Source of the DNA: Bradyrhizobium sp. Ce-3 | GTDB lineage: Bacteria; Pseudomonadota; Alphaproteobacteria; Rhizobiales; Xanthobacteraceae | NCBI RefSeq assembly: GCF_022835695.1 | Contig: NZ_BQUV01000003.1 | Span: 310,001 to 374,000, forward strand | Length of the DNA stretch: 64,000 bases | Direction: 5' to 3' | In this document: positions 27,244 to 35,336 of the stretch, in pieces | How positions within the stretch are numbered: position 1 is the stretch's first letter | Layout: each line of letters opens with the position of its first letter | Position numbers and translations under genes: made by a program | Notes under the pieces: generated by a model | Seen by the model: only the letters and a program-made list of their open reading frames with translations | Database searches by the model: none | What the model was told of the DNA's origin: nothing

Positions 27244-28080
27244 TCAAACGGCTTGGTGTACGTAAGACGTCACATCTTCGGCCATGCGTGGCGGCAGCAT
27301 GCCGTGCTGCGCCAGAAATTCGCCCAGCAAGCGATTGAATACGTCCGGCTGCTCAAGCATCGGGAAATGACCGGCCGATGCCATGACGTGAAGCCGGCTG
27401 TTCGGAATGCTGTTCGCCAGCGTTCGCGACTCGCTCGGCGGGGTGATGACGTCCTCCTCGCCAACGAGGACCAGCGTCGGCACGCTGATCTCCCCGAGCC
27501 GCGCGCGGCTGTCCGAGGCGTTGAGCGAGGCAATCGCCTGGCACGCGACGAAGGCGGGCGTTTGCGCAACTTCGGTCTTGGCAAAGTCGATGAGCTCGGC
27601 GCTCGCGGCGGAGCCGAAGGATCGCTCGATCACCTTCTGGCTCGCCGTCACCACACCCAGCTCGTCGATGGCTTTGTGCACGTTGTCGACATTGACGTCC
27701 GCGCCCAAGCCATGCGGCGTGGCCCCCACCAGCACCAACGCGCGCACGCACGCCGGGTGAGCGAGCGTGAAATTCTGGGCCACGGTCCCGCCCATCGAAA
27801 GACCGACGAGAAACGCCGACTCGATCGACAATGCGCGGTAGACCCGAAGCACGTCCTCGACGAAGGCGTCGATCGTGTAGTCCCGGTCTTCTGGACGTGG
27901 CGAGCGGCCGTGACCGGGCAGATTGATGCGAACCATCTGATGGTGCGCCGAGAACGGCTCGACCTGCTCGCGCCAGAACTCCGCTGTCGTCGTGAAGCCG
28001 TGCACGAACACCAACGGCATTCCTTCTCCGGACACCTGCACGACTGTGTCCCCGACCGTGATCGTTCTGATGGATGTCAT
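27244..28080 (-). CDS. Alpha/beta hydrolase of the nitrile hydratase operon
   Basis: A 278-residue hydrolase: H-G-F-T oxyanion segment at 27-30, nucleophile elbow G93-L-S95-M-G-G, acid Asp in G-E-E-D-V-I-T-P-P near 214 and His in S-A-G-H-F-P-M-L-E near 242. The sequence resembles 3-oxoadipate enol-lactonases and C-C bond hydrolases. It is not an amidase-signature enzyme, so it is not the usual partner that hydrolyses the amide. First gene of the operon: AGGAGGAG precedes the ATG and a sigma-54 promoter ends about 20 bases further up. The MFS gene starts 14 bases after its stop. Confidence 0.9.
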   Translation of the reverse strand: MTSIRTITVGDTVVQVSGEGMPLVFVHGFTTTAEFWREQVEPFSAHHQMVRINLPGHGRSPRPEDRDYTIDAFVEDVLRVYRALSIESAFLVGLSMGGTVAQNFTLAHPACVRALVLVGATPHGLGADVNVDNVHKAIDELGVVTASQKVIERSFGSAASAELIDFAKTEVAQTPAFVACQAIASLNASDSRARLGEISVPTLVLVGEEDVITPPSESRTLANSIPNSRLHVMASAGHFPMLEQPDVFNRLLGEFLAQHGMLPPRMAEDVTSYVHQAV

Positions 28081-28112
28081 TCCGCTCCTCCTGTTGTCCC
28101 GGCAGGAAGTTC

Positions 28113-28127
28113 GCAAGCGCCGTGCCA
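28113..28127 (-). promoter_or_regulatory. Sigma-54 promoter of the nitrile hydratase operon
   Basis: The minus strand reads TGGCACGGCGCTTGC, matching the -24/-12 consensus TGGCAC-N5-TTGC at every fixed base. It ends 32 bases before the hydrolase ATG, and a divergent sigma-54 activator gene lies next to it. Confidence 0.9.
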
Positions 28128-28236
28128 TCTCGGCTTCTTGTTTTGTGAGAACGCGCTAACGCTTTGACACTGCAATCTGAATTCTTGCGGGCGAGAGCTG
28201 CAACCCCGATTTGACGCTCCGTGGTCGCAGCGCTAG

Positions 28237-28254
28237 TGTACCAATTACGTGACA
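28237..28254. promoter_or_regulatory. Upstream activator site 1 (TGT-N12-ACA palindrome)
   Basis: TGTACCAATTACGTGACA, inside a larger TAGTGT...ACACTA inverted repeat (28234-28257). It lies about 110 bases upstream of the sigma-54 promoter, a usual enhancer distance. Confidence 0.6.
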
Positions 28255-28259
28255 CTATT

Positions 28260-28277
28260 TGTCGCATGGATGCGACA
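28260..28277. promoter_or_regulatory. Upstream activator site 2 (perfect 8-bp palindrome)
   Basis: TGTCGCATGGATGCGACA: perfect 8-bp arms with a 2-base centre. It has the same 18-bp TGT-N12-ACA form as site 1, 23 bases away (about two helical turns), just before the activator start. Confidence 0.68.
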
Positions 28278-28294
28278 CCGGACGTGGTTCCTCA

Positions 28295-29665
28295 ATGGTC
28301 CTTTCGCAGTGGATTGCCGGATCATCGGAAGAAGCAGGCTTCCTGAAGCTTGTGCTCGACCACGTATCGGACTGTCTCGTCGCCGTTGATACGTCCGGCG
28401 CGATTGTCCTGATCAACCAGCCCTATTGCAGACTGTTGGGAGGCGAAGCAGACGATTTCATCGGGCGGCACATTACCGAGGTGGTTGGTCCGCAAACCAA
28501 ACTTCACCTTGTGGCGCGTGGGGAAGGCAGCCATATCGGCTATCCCCTGAAGGTGCGTGGGCACCAACTCATTACGAGACAGGTCCCCGTACTTCAGGAT
28601 GGCCGCATCATTGGTGCGGTCGGCCTGGCACTGTTCTCCGATCTCGGTGCTCTGAAGCGGACCTTCCGACGGGTCGCACAAGCCGAACTGGCAATGCCGC
28701 AAGGCAACAAGCAATGGCGCTCGCGGTTCAGCATGCGCGACATCGTGGGCGAAGGCGAACTCATGAACGCGTACCGAAATTCGCTTGAGCTCGTCGCCGG
28801 ACATGATCTTCCAGTGTTGATCTCGGGTGAAACCGGTTCCGGCAAGGAACTGGCCGCACACGCCATCCACGGGAATTCGAGCCGATCCGAGGGGCCCTTC
28901 GTTTGGATCAATTGCGCTTCAATCCCGGGCGAACTGATCGAAGCCGAGTTGTTTGGGTATGAGGGCGGCGCATTTACCGGTGCGCGTAGTCGCGGAAAAC
29001 TCGGAAAGTTCGAGCTGGCCTCCGGCGGCACGCTGTTCTTGGATGAGATTGGGGATATGCCGTTGCACCTGCAGGGCAGCTTGCTACGGGTTCTTCAGAC
29101 AAACGAGATGGTGCGGGTGGGTGGCACAGCTCCGGTTGCGGTCAATGCCCGCGTTGTTTGCGCAACCAATCAATCGCTTCCCGAACTGGCCCGAGCCGGC
29201 CGCTTTCGGCAGGATCTTTATTACCGCCTCAGCGTCTTGCCGATCAGCGTGCCGCCCCTCCGTGAGCGGGACGACATCGAATTTCTCGCTCGAGAATTGC
29301 TCGTCCGGATTGGGGAGCGGTTGGGCAGCGAAACGAGGAACCTATCGCGAAAAGAGTTGGCGTCCCTGGGCGCATATAGCTGGCCTGGAAATGTCCGGGA
29401 GCTGGAAAACGTGCTCACTCGGTTCATCGTGACCGGTCAACTATCGGTGCTCCCCGCACATGCTCCATCAAGGCCGGAAGTGGAAAAGGGGTCCGGACTT
29501 CTGAAGCAGCGCATCCAGTCTCAAACCGCGACGGAAATTCGAGCCGCCTTGGAGAAAACCGGCGGTAACAAGCGCCAAGCAGCAGGGCTGCTCGGCATCA
29601 GTCGTGGGCATTTGCATCGGCTTATGAAAGAGCAAGCGTCTGATCCCAATCAAGCGAGGGATTAA
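28295..29665 (+). CDS. Sigma-54-dependent transcriptional activator with PAS sensor
   Basis: A 456-residue enhancer-binding protein. Residues 15-125 are a PAS-like sensor, 150-385 the AAA+ domain with Walker A G-E-T-G-S-G-K-E at 178-185, the sigma-54 contact loop G-A-F-T-G-A at 225-230, Walker B L-F-L-D-E-I-G-D at 247-254 and an R-finger region, and about 415-445 a Fis-type helix-turn-helix (N-K-R-Q-A-A-G-L-L-G-I-S-R-G-H-L). It is divergent from the nitrile hydratase operon, whose promoter is a sigma-54 type, so it is almost certainly its activator; the effector may be a nitrile or amide. The ATG at 28295 is preferred to an upstream TTG lying inside the palindrome. Confidence 0.94.
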   Translation: MVLSQWIAGSSEEAGFLKLVLDHVSDCLVAVDTSGAIVLINQPYCRLLGGEADDFIGRHITEVVGPQTKLHLVARGEGSHIGYPLKVRGHQLITRQVPVLQDGRIIGAVGLALFSDLGALKRTFRRVAQAELAMPQGNKQWRSRFSMRDIVGEGELMNAYRNSLELVAGHDLPVLISGETGSGKELAAHAIHGNSSRSEGPFVWINCASIPGELIEAELFGYEGGAFTGARSRGKLGKFELASGGTLFLDEIGDMPLHLQGSLLRVLQTNEMVRVGGTAPVAVNARVVCATNQSLPELARAGRFRQDLYYRLSVLPISVPPLRERDDIEFLARELLVRIGERLGSETRNLSRKELASLGAYSWPGNVRELENVLTRFIVTGQLSVLPAHAPSRPEVEKGSGLLKQRIQSQTATEIRAALEKTGGNKRQAAGLLGISRGHLHRLMKEQASDPNQARD

Positions 29666-30400
29666 CGCGATATCGGATCTGGCGATGAAGCGATCTCCGC
29701 CACCACGCCGGGCACTCACGCCACCATATTAAGGACAAACAGCGGTTCCTCGTGTCGGTGGTTGCGTATGTTTCCCTCCCTGGGCACCATTTTCCTACCG
29801 ATCAGAACGGAACCGCGAACCATGACGGTCGGCACTTGGGTTGCCGAATTAGATTGAAGCGGACTTAAAGTTTCGGTCTTCAAATCGTCGATGCTGCCGG
29901 GCAGCTGAGTGTCGCTGCAGAGGCGTGAAGCGAATCCAGTCAGACGCCGGCTATGATGAGTCGGACTTTCCGAACGCGCTCGATTGCAATCGTGACTTGA
30001 TATGTGGCGCCGCTGCCAAGATGTACGTGCGGGGCACCAGAGGCTCCTGCGATCTGGTCGCCCAAAATTTTGATGCGCGAACTGTTCGCCGCCAGTATGC
30101 GATGCCTGCGTCACGATAAGCCGCCGAGACCCGAAGAGATTGGGATACGCAAAGAAAAGTCCGGCGCTGCGACGCCGGGCTGATCAACCAATATATTCCG
30201 AGGATCGGTAATTCATGACGCTAACGCAGATCATCATGTTCGTCCATTTATTCCGAGCGATCGCACTTGCCTCCTCTCGTTCTCAGAGCTGCTTCATGCT
30301 TTGCAGATTCGATTCCGCAGATGTTCCGCGACGTTTTAGTGCTCGCTATTCCCAAGACCTGAGCGTAGGGTTGCTCATCACCGCCCGTCCCGCGGCTTCT
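29666..30400. other. Gene-poor region, 735 bases
   Basis: It contains the second copy of the tRNA-Phe end (29778-29789) and several short frames on both strands without start signals or recognisable families. A minus-strand frame (29716-30114) is open but of unusual composition. Nothing else could be supported. Confidence 0.5.
29778..29789 (+). repeat. Putative attachment-site half: copy of tRNA-Phe 3' end
   Basis: CCCTGGGCACCA, identical to 22485-22496 and in the same orientation, 113 bases past the activator stop. Confidence 0.5.
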
Positions 30401-30432
30401 ACCGGTGACTGAGGGTAGCGTATGCTCCCGCC
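30401..30432 (+). promoter_or_regulatory. Conserved leader motif, copy A
   Basis: ACCGGTGACTGAGGGT, eight variable bases, then CTCCCGCC. The same 32-base arrangement precedes the homologous micropeptide at 36533-36631 and a remnant at 42489. It lies 17 bases before the ATG. Confidence 0.65.
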
Positions 30433-30449
30433 GAGAGAAGAGAGCGTGG

Positions 30450-30548
30450 ATGTCTCGATTTCGCTTGACCGACACGATCGCGCCGCCGGTGATCATCCCG
30501 CTGTCTCCTGTGCTGTTGGTATTTGCAGCGGTCGTGCTGCGTGCATAG
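30450..30548 (+). CDS. 32-residue membrane micropeptide, copy A
   Basis: A basic N-terminus (M-S-R-F-R), the motif I-A-P-P-V-I-I-P-L at 10-18 and one hydrophobic helix to residue 30. It aligns without gaps to the micropeptide encoded at 36533-36631: same length, 15 of 32 identical residues including R3-F4-R5, I10, P12-P13-V14, P17-L18 and A26-A27. AGAGAG lies a few bases before the ATG. Its stop overlaps the possible GTG start of the next gene (30541). It would insert in the inner membrane; the role is unknown. Confidence 0.75.
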   Translation: MSRFRLTDTIAPPVIIPLSPVLLVFAAVVLRA

Positions 30549-30738
30549 CGCAACACCACTGCAATACCTGGTTGGCGGCAACAATCGAGCCGGCCAAGTC
30601 AATCTGACCTGCGACACGGCGGCTGCCGCCGTGAAGAAGGCGCGGCAGCTCTTGCAGGAAGGCTATGTGGACGTGCGCTTATGCACGCCACGAGGCCAGA
30701 TCCTGCTGCCTGACGAGTTCGATCAGCTCGAAGCCTGA
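30541..30738 (+). CDS. 66-residue conserved hypothetical protein
   Basis: A small soluble protein with L-V-G-G-N-N-R-A-G-Q-V-N-L-T-C-D-T near 11-27 and a C-terminal half predicted helical then acidic (V-K-K-A-R-Q-L-L-Q-E-G-Y-V-D-V-R-L-C-T-P-R-G-Q). The pattern looks conserved and gene-like. The start is uncertain: GTG at 30541 overlaps the micropeptide stop and would suit translational coupling, while a TTG lies six codons earlier. No function is assigned. Confidence 0.65.
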   Translation: MHSATPLQYLVGGNNRAGQVNLTCDTAAAAVKKARQLLQEGYVDVRLCTPRGQILLPDEFDQLEA

Positions 30739-30870
30739 GGGAACGGCAGTCAGACCGCGTCCGCATCGGGCTGCGGCTCGGATTTTGCGGCAACGCTACC
30801 GTGTCTGTCTTGGTCGACTATTGAGTTCCATCGGAAATGGATGGAGGCAGACAGCCATGAAGGGCAGCAC

Positions 30871-31275
30871 ATGTTCAAGTCGAAACAATATCGTGCAGAA
30901 GCAGCCGAATACGCGGAGCGGGTCAAAGATTCGACCGATCCGGACGAAGGCCGTAAACTTCAGGAATTGCAGGACCGTCTCGTCTCGAGGGCTGAACGCG
31001 AGCAAGGATTGGCGGACGATTTCCACGACGCGGTTCATGTCGCAGGGCCGGACCAACCTCGCGGCGCAGCCCTCGCAAGCGAAGAAGAGCGCGTTCTGCG
31101 GTGTCTTGGCGCAGCCGTCATCATGCAATGGAACGCCCTGCCGACGACGTTGCAGCGGGAGATATTCGACTCTGCCGGATCGGTCGGCAAGTTGCTGGAG
31201 ACGGCGGAGCTTCGCGGGCAGATCGCGCGATTTCTGCACAAGCACAAGAGTGACCCGAGCGGCAACGAACGTTGA
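30871..31275 (+). CDS. Conserved hypothetical helical protein
   Basis: A 134-residue, charged, mostly helical protein: K-Q-Y-R-A-E-A-A-E-Y-A-E at 5-16 and repeated E-L-Q-x-R near 34-50; C-terminal A-L-P-T-T-L-Q-R-E-I-F-D region. AAGGG precedes the ATG at 30871; a frame starting 10 codons earlier lacks a site. No signal peptide or known domain was seen. The N-terminal pattern resembles short stress-zone proteins of Bradyrhizobium. Confidence 0.65.
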   Translation: MFKSKQYRAEAAEYAERVKDSTDPDEGRKLQELQDRLVSRAEREQGLADDFHDAVHVAGPDQPRGAALASEEERVLRCLGAAVIMQWNALPTTLQREIFDSAGSVGKLLETAELRGQIARFLHKHKSDPSGNER

Positions 31276-31433
31276 TGGCGCGACCCGTTTCATGAACGCG
31301 CAAAGGGTTACCTATCCGGACCGGACCCCATGGCTTCCCTGCTGCAAGACTGCACCGGATGAACGACCAAATCTCCAGCCGCGTCGGCCGCAGCGCGTCC
31401 TACGAAATCAGGCAAGATCATCGAGGTACAGAC

Positions 31434-33719
31434 ATGACGTCGCTCCGCCGCATCGCCTTTGTCGGTAACTCGCTGCCTCGTCGCTGCGGTATCGCAACCT
31501 TTACGACGGACCTGCAGAGCGCAATATCGGCGTCACACCCTGATCTTGAGACCTGCATCGTGGCGATGACCGACCGCGGCCACACCTACGACTACCCCTC
31601 GGCGGTCGCTTTCCAGATCAAAGACGACCATATCGAAGACTACTTGCGCGCAGCGGACTTCCTGAACGCTGGCCGGTTCGAGACCGTATGCTTGCAGCAC
31701 GAATTCGGCATTTTTGGCGGCGTAGCCGGTGCTCATATTCTCGCTCTGCTGGCGCGCCTGACCATGCCGGTCGTGACGACGTTCCATACCGTGCTGGCCG
31801 ATCCCACCGCCAAGCAACGTGCGGTCATGGAATGCATCGCCAATGCGTCGACGAAAGTGGTGGTGATGGCCAACAAGGCCCGGGAGCTATTGCGCAGCGT
31901 CTACCTCGTGCCGGACGACAAGATCGAGGTGATTGCCCACGGCATTCCCGATGTCGCTTTCACCGGACCCGATGCGGCGAAGGCCAGGCTTGGGTTTGCT
32001 GGCAAGTCGGTCATTCTGACATTCGGCCTACTGTCCCCCAACAAAGGCATCGAAGTCATGATCGATGCCATGCCCTTGATTCTGAAGCACCGCGCGGATG
32101 CGGTGTACGTCGTGCTCGGCGCAACACACCCCAATCTGGTTCGAGACCAGGGTGAAGCCTATCGCGAAAGTCTGACGGCAAGGGTCCGCGAGTTGGGCGT
32201 CGAAGACCACGTGGTGTTCCTCGACCAGTTCGTGGATCAGGCCACGCTGCTCGAATTTATCTCGATGTGCGACGTCTATGTCACGCCCTATCTCAACGAA
32301 GCCCAGATGACCTCTGGAACCCTGGCTTACAGTTTTGGGCTCGGGAAGCCGGTCGTCTCGACGCCTTACTGGCACGCACGCGAGCTGCTTACCGATGGAT
32401 GCGGAGTTCTGGTGCCATTCGGCGACGCGGCGGCGATCGGCGGCGAGATCGCCAAACTGCTCACCGACGACGCGCGCCGGCAGGCGATGTGTCGACGCGC
32501 TTACGCTATGAGCCGGACGATGACGTGGGAACGGACGGCCGAGCGTTACATGTATGCCTTCACGACCGCGCGGCAAAGTCAGCGGCTCAAGGTCCTAGCG
32601 CGTTCCGACACCGGCTCGCAGGAACTGCTCGGCTCTGCTGCGCCTGACATGCAAATCGGCCATTTCATGACGATGTGCGATGATATTGGTCTGTTCCAGC
32701 ACGCCGTGCACTCGGTGCCCGATCGCTCGCACGGCTATTGTGTCGATGACAATGCACGGGCGTTGCTATTGTCTTGTGCCCTCAATCATCCCGACGAACA
32801 GCCGCTGCCGGAAATCCTGACGACCCGGTTTGCGGCTTTCGTGCAGCATGCGTGGAATCCCGACACCATGCGCTTTCGCAACTTCATGGGCTTCAATCGA
32901 GCCTGGCTCGAGGACAGAGGCTCCGAAGACAGTCACGGGCGGACGCTATGGGCATTGGGCGAGGCGGCACGCGGAGACGCAAGCCCGTCGCGGCGCAGGT
33001 GGGCCACGGATCTGTTCGCCCAGGCTTTGCCGACGGCGGAGAGCTTTGGTTCGCCCCGCGCGTGGGCGTTCATGCTGCTGGGTCTGGACGCCTATTGCAC
33101 CGTTGCTCCGGATGACCTCCACGCGAGAGAGGTCCGGCATGCTCTTGCGGACAGGTTGATGTCCTGTCTGGCGTCGGTAGAGACGCCGGACTGGGTGTGG
33201 TTCGAGGAAGGGCTCGCCTACGACAACGCGCGATTGCCGCAAGCCCTGACTCTGACAGGGATGACGACACAAACGCCTCAATACATTGATGCTGGATTGC
33301 GGTCGCTGCGCTGGCTGATGATGCAGCAGACGACGATGGCAGGTCATTTCCGGCCGGTGGGCACCGCCAGTTTCGGCGAACAGCGGCAGCATCCCCGCGC
33401 CTTCGATCAGCAACCCGTCGAAGCAACGGCCACGATCGCTGCCTGTCTGACGGCGTGGCGCGCGGACGGCGATGCCGAGTGGAAAGCCATGGCAATGCGC
33501 GCTTTCGGCTGGTTTCTCGGCAGCAATGATCTGTCCGTGGCACTGGTCGATCCGCACACCGGGAGCTGTCGCGATGGATTGCATCCCGATCGCGCCAACG
33601 AAAACCGCGGAGGCGAATCGGTCGTCTGCTATCTCCTTGGTCTTGCGGAAATTCGTCAGCTTGCGCGCCTCAACACCAACCTGGCCAAGCCCACGGGCTT
33701 ACGCGCTGTGGGCGCTTGA
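31434..33719 (+). CDS. Family-4 glycosyltransferase with C-terminal helical domain
   Basis: A 761-residue two-domain protein. Residues 5-385 are a GT-B glycosyltransferase: N-terminal I-A-F-V-G-N-S-L-P-R-R-C-G-I-A-T-F, central F-G-L-L-S-P-N-K-G-I-E near 205-215, and E-A-Q-M-T-S-G-T-L-A-Y-S-F-G-L-G-K-P-V-V-S-T-P near 285-307, which includes the acidic nucleotide-sugar contact. Residues 420-740 (H-G-Y-C-V-D-D-N-A-R-A-L onward) look like an alpha/alpha-toroid. The ATG at 31434 follows GAGG; an ATG 25 codons upstream is possible. A GH130 gene follows after 33 bases, so both probably act on one mannose-containing glycan. Confidence 0.88.
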   Translation: MTSLRRIAFVGNSLPRRCGIATFTTDLQSAISASHPDLETCIVAMTDRGHTYDYPSAVAFQIKDDHIEDYLRAADFLNAGRFETVCLQHEFGIFGGVAGAHILALLARLTMPVVTTFHTVLADPTAKQRAVMECIANASTKVVVMANKARELLRSVYLVPDDKIEVIAHGIPDVAFTGPDAAKARLGFAGKSVILTFGLLSPNKGIEVMIDAMPLILKHRADAVYVVLGATHPNLVRDQGEAYRESLTARVRELGVEDHVVFLDQFVDQATLLEFISMCDVYVTPYLNEAQMTSGTLAYSFGLGKPVVSTPYWHARELLTDGCGVLVPFGDAAAIGGEIAKLLTDDARRQAMCRRAYAMSRTMTWERTAERYMYAFTTARQSQRLKVLARSDTGSQELLGSAAPDMQIGHFMTMCDDIGLFQHAVHSVPDRSHGYCVDDNARALLLSCALNHPDEQPLPEILTTRFAAFVQHAWNPDTMRFRNFMGFNRAWLEDRGSEDSHGRTLWALGEAARGDASPSRRRWATDLFAQALPTAESFGSPRAWAFMLLGLDAYCTVAPDDLHAREVRHALADRLMSCLASVETPDWVWFEEGLAYDNARLPQALTLTGMTTQTPQYIDAGLRSLRWLMMQQTTMAGHFRPVGTASFGEQRQHPRAFDQQPVEATATIAACLTAWRADGDAEWKAMAMRAFGWFLGSNDLSVALVDPHTGSCRDGLHPDRANENRGGESVVCYLLGLAEIRQLARLNTNLAKPTGLRAVGA

Positions 33720-33752
33720 ATTTTACCTTTCATCCAGCGAGACGAGGCCACC

Positions 33753-35051
33753 GTGTCACACGCTACCTTCCTGAATCGGCAGGCGCTTTATCTACGTCCA
33801 GACCCCGCACGGGTCATCGTGCGGCCATTCAAGCCGGCGACGGAACCGCGCGATCTCAACCCGACCGACAAGATGCGCGCAAATCATATCGTCGAGCGAG
33901 TTCTCGCACTCGATCAGGAGACCGTTGCCGCTCAGCTCGCAGACGTCCTGGAAAATTTCAAGGGTCGCCATCGCAACCTGTTGGAGAGGTTCGAGGCCCG
34001 CGCGGACGAAATGGAGGACGCTTTCGCAACGCATGGCGTCTTCTCGAAGACGCAGCGCCAGCTGGTCGGCGCCTACTTCCTCAACGAGTATTCGTTCGAA
34101 GCCTCTGCCTTGTTCAACCCCAGCATCGTGGCGCACCCCGATCAATCGGGGGCGCCGAAGGGCGGCGTGCGCTTTGTCCTCAGTCTTCGAGCCACCGGCG
34201 AAGGGCATGTATCGTCGCTGACGTTTCGAACCGGGACCATTGCGGCTGACGGCGGTCTGACCGTTGATCCGACGGCTCGGCTCGCGTCAAATCCGAGGAT
34301 TTGCCATCGCGCATCCGGGCCGGACGGCGAACTCGTCGAGTTGGCCTTCAATCCCAAAGAAGACCTCACCGAGCGCGTTATCTTTCCTGTCACGGAATCC
34401 CAATCGAACGGCATTGAGGACGCGCGCTTTGTCGAGTTCAGCGACGGTGATCGGAAGACCTACTACGCGACCTTTACCGCATACAGCGGACGGGCCATCC
34501 GGTCCGAATTGATCGAGACCAGTGATTTCCTATCGTTTCGACTTATGCCCTTGCGGGGGGCCGCTGCGCGGAACAAGGGCATGGCACTGTTCCCGCGCAA
34601 GATCGGCGGCAAGTTCGCCATGATCGCGCGGCAGGACAATGAGAACCTGTATCTGATCTATTCTGACGACCTCCATGCATGGGACGGCGGCCAAGCCATT
34701 CTGAAGCCGCAATTTCCATGGGAGTTCGTCCAGATCGGCAATTGCGGGTCGCCAATCGAACTCGATGAAGGTTGGCTGCTGCTGACGCACGGCGTCGGCC
34801 CTGTCCGCAAATACTCGATCGGCGCGGCGCTGCTTGACAAGCGCGATCCCTCCAAGGTGCTGGGGCGTTCGCGCGAGCCGCTGTTGCGGCCTGAAGCGTC
34901 CGAGCGCGAGGGATACGTTCCAAACGTCGTCTATACGTGTGGCGCGATGCGGCACAACGACCATATCATCCTGCCATATGCGGTATCGGACACCTTTTCC
35001 AATTTCGCGACGATGAAGATTTCGGCGCTCATGGATGCCATGAAGCGCTGA
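33753..35051 (+). CDS. GH130 family glycosidase/phosphorylase-like protein
   Basis: A 432-residue five-bladed-propeller protein. F-N-P-S-I-V at 121-126, G-I-E-D-A-R-F-V-E-F at 220-229 (the GH130 E-D-x-R acid region), K-G-M-A-L-F-P-R-K near 275 and Y-V-P-N-V-V-Y-T-C-G-A near 390 are GH130 blocks. Family members phosphorolyse or hydrolyse beta-mannosides. A roughly 100-residue helical N-terminal extension precedes the propeller. It starts with GTG after GAGG. The direct pairing with the preceding glycosyltransferase suggests that the two make and trim, or recycle, a mannoside. Confidence 0.88.
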   Translation: MSHATFLNRQALYLRPDPARVIVRPFKPATEPRDLNPTDKMRANHIVERVLALDQETVAAQLADVLENFKGRHRNLLERFEARADEMEDAFATHGVFSKTQRQLVGAYFLNEYSFEASALFNPSIVAHPDQSGAPKGGVRFVLSLRATGEGHVSSLTFRTGTIAADGGLTVDPTARLASNPRICHRASGPDGELVELAFNPKEDLTERVIFPVTESQSNGIEDARFVEFSDGDRKTYYATFTAYSGRAIRSELIETSDFLSFRLMPLRGAAARNKGMALFPRKIGGKFAMIARQDNENLYLIYSDDLHAWDGGQAILKPQFPWEFVQIGNCGSPIELDEGWLLLTHGVGPVRKYSIGAALLDKRDPSKVLGRSREPLLRPEASEREGYVPNVVYTCGAMRHNDHIILPYAVSDTFSNFATMKISALMDAMKR

Positions 35052-35108
35052 GCGCAATCGTAACCGGTGGCGTCGACGGCGCTATTGTCAACAGCCCAGG
35101 GAGCCTTC

Positions 35109-35336
35109 ATGGCCCGCGAAACGACCTACATCGTGCAGGCGTTCAACGCCGGCAAGGGCGGACATCTGAAGCCTGACTCTCCGATCGTCTGCAAATCGGC
35201 AAGCGGCGGAGAAGCCGGCGCTGAGCAAGCTCGCCGTCGTCGCCTTCTCGTCGACCGGCGATCCCGAGATGGGCGACTATGACGACGAGCTCCTATCTTC
35301 TTCCGGAAAGGTGAGCTTCCGGTTGCCTTCGGCTGA
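35109..35336 (+). pseudogene. Small conserved gene broken by two frameshifts
   Basis: ATG at 35109 opens M-A-R-E-T-T-Y-I-V-Q-A-F-N-A-G-K-G; about codon 34 the sense moves to a second frame (A-E-K-P-A-L-S-K-L-A-V-V-A-F-S, then T-G-D-P-E-M-G-D-Y-D-D-E), and after that to the third frame (P-I-F-F-R-K-G-E-L-P-V-A-F-G, TGA at 35334). Joined, these make one smooth protein of about 75 residues. The family is one I recall from Bradyrhizobium, function unknown. Confidence 0.7.

Noticed and set aside
29716-30114. Minus-strand frame of 132 codons after the sigma-54 activator
   Set aside because: No ribosome-binding site, no recognised motif, and it spans the putative attachment repeat; possible but not supported.
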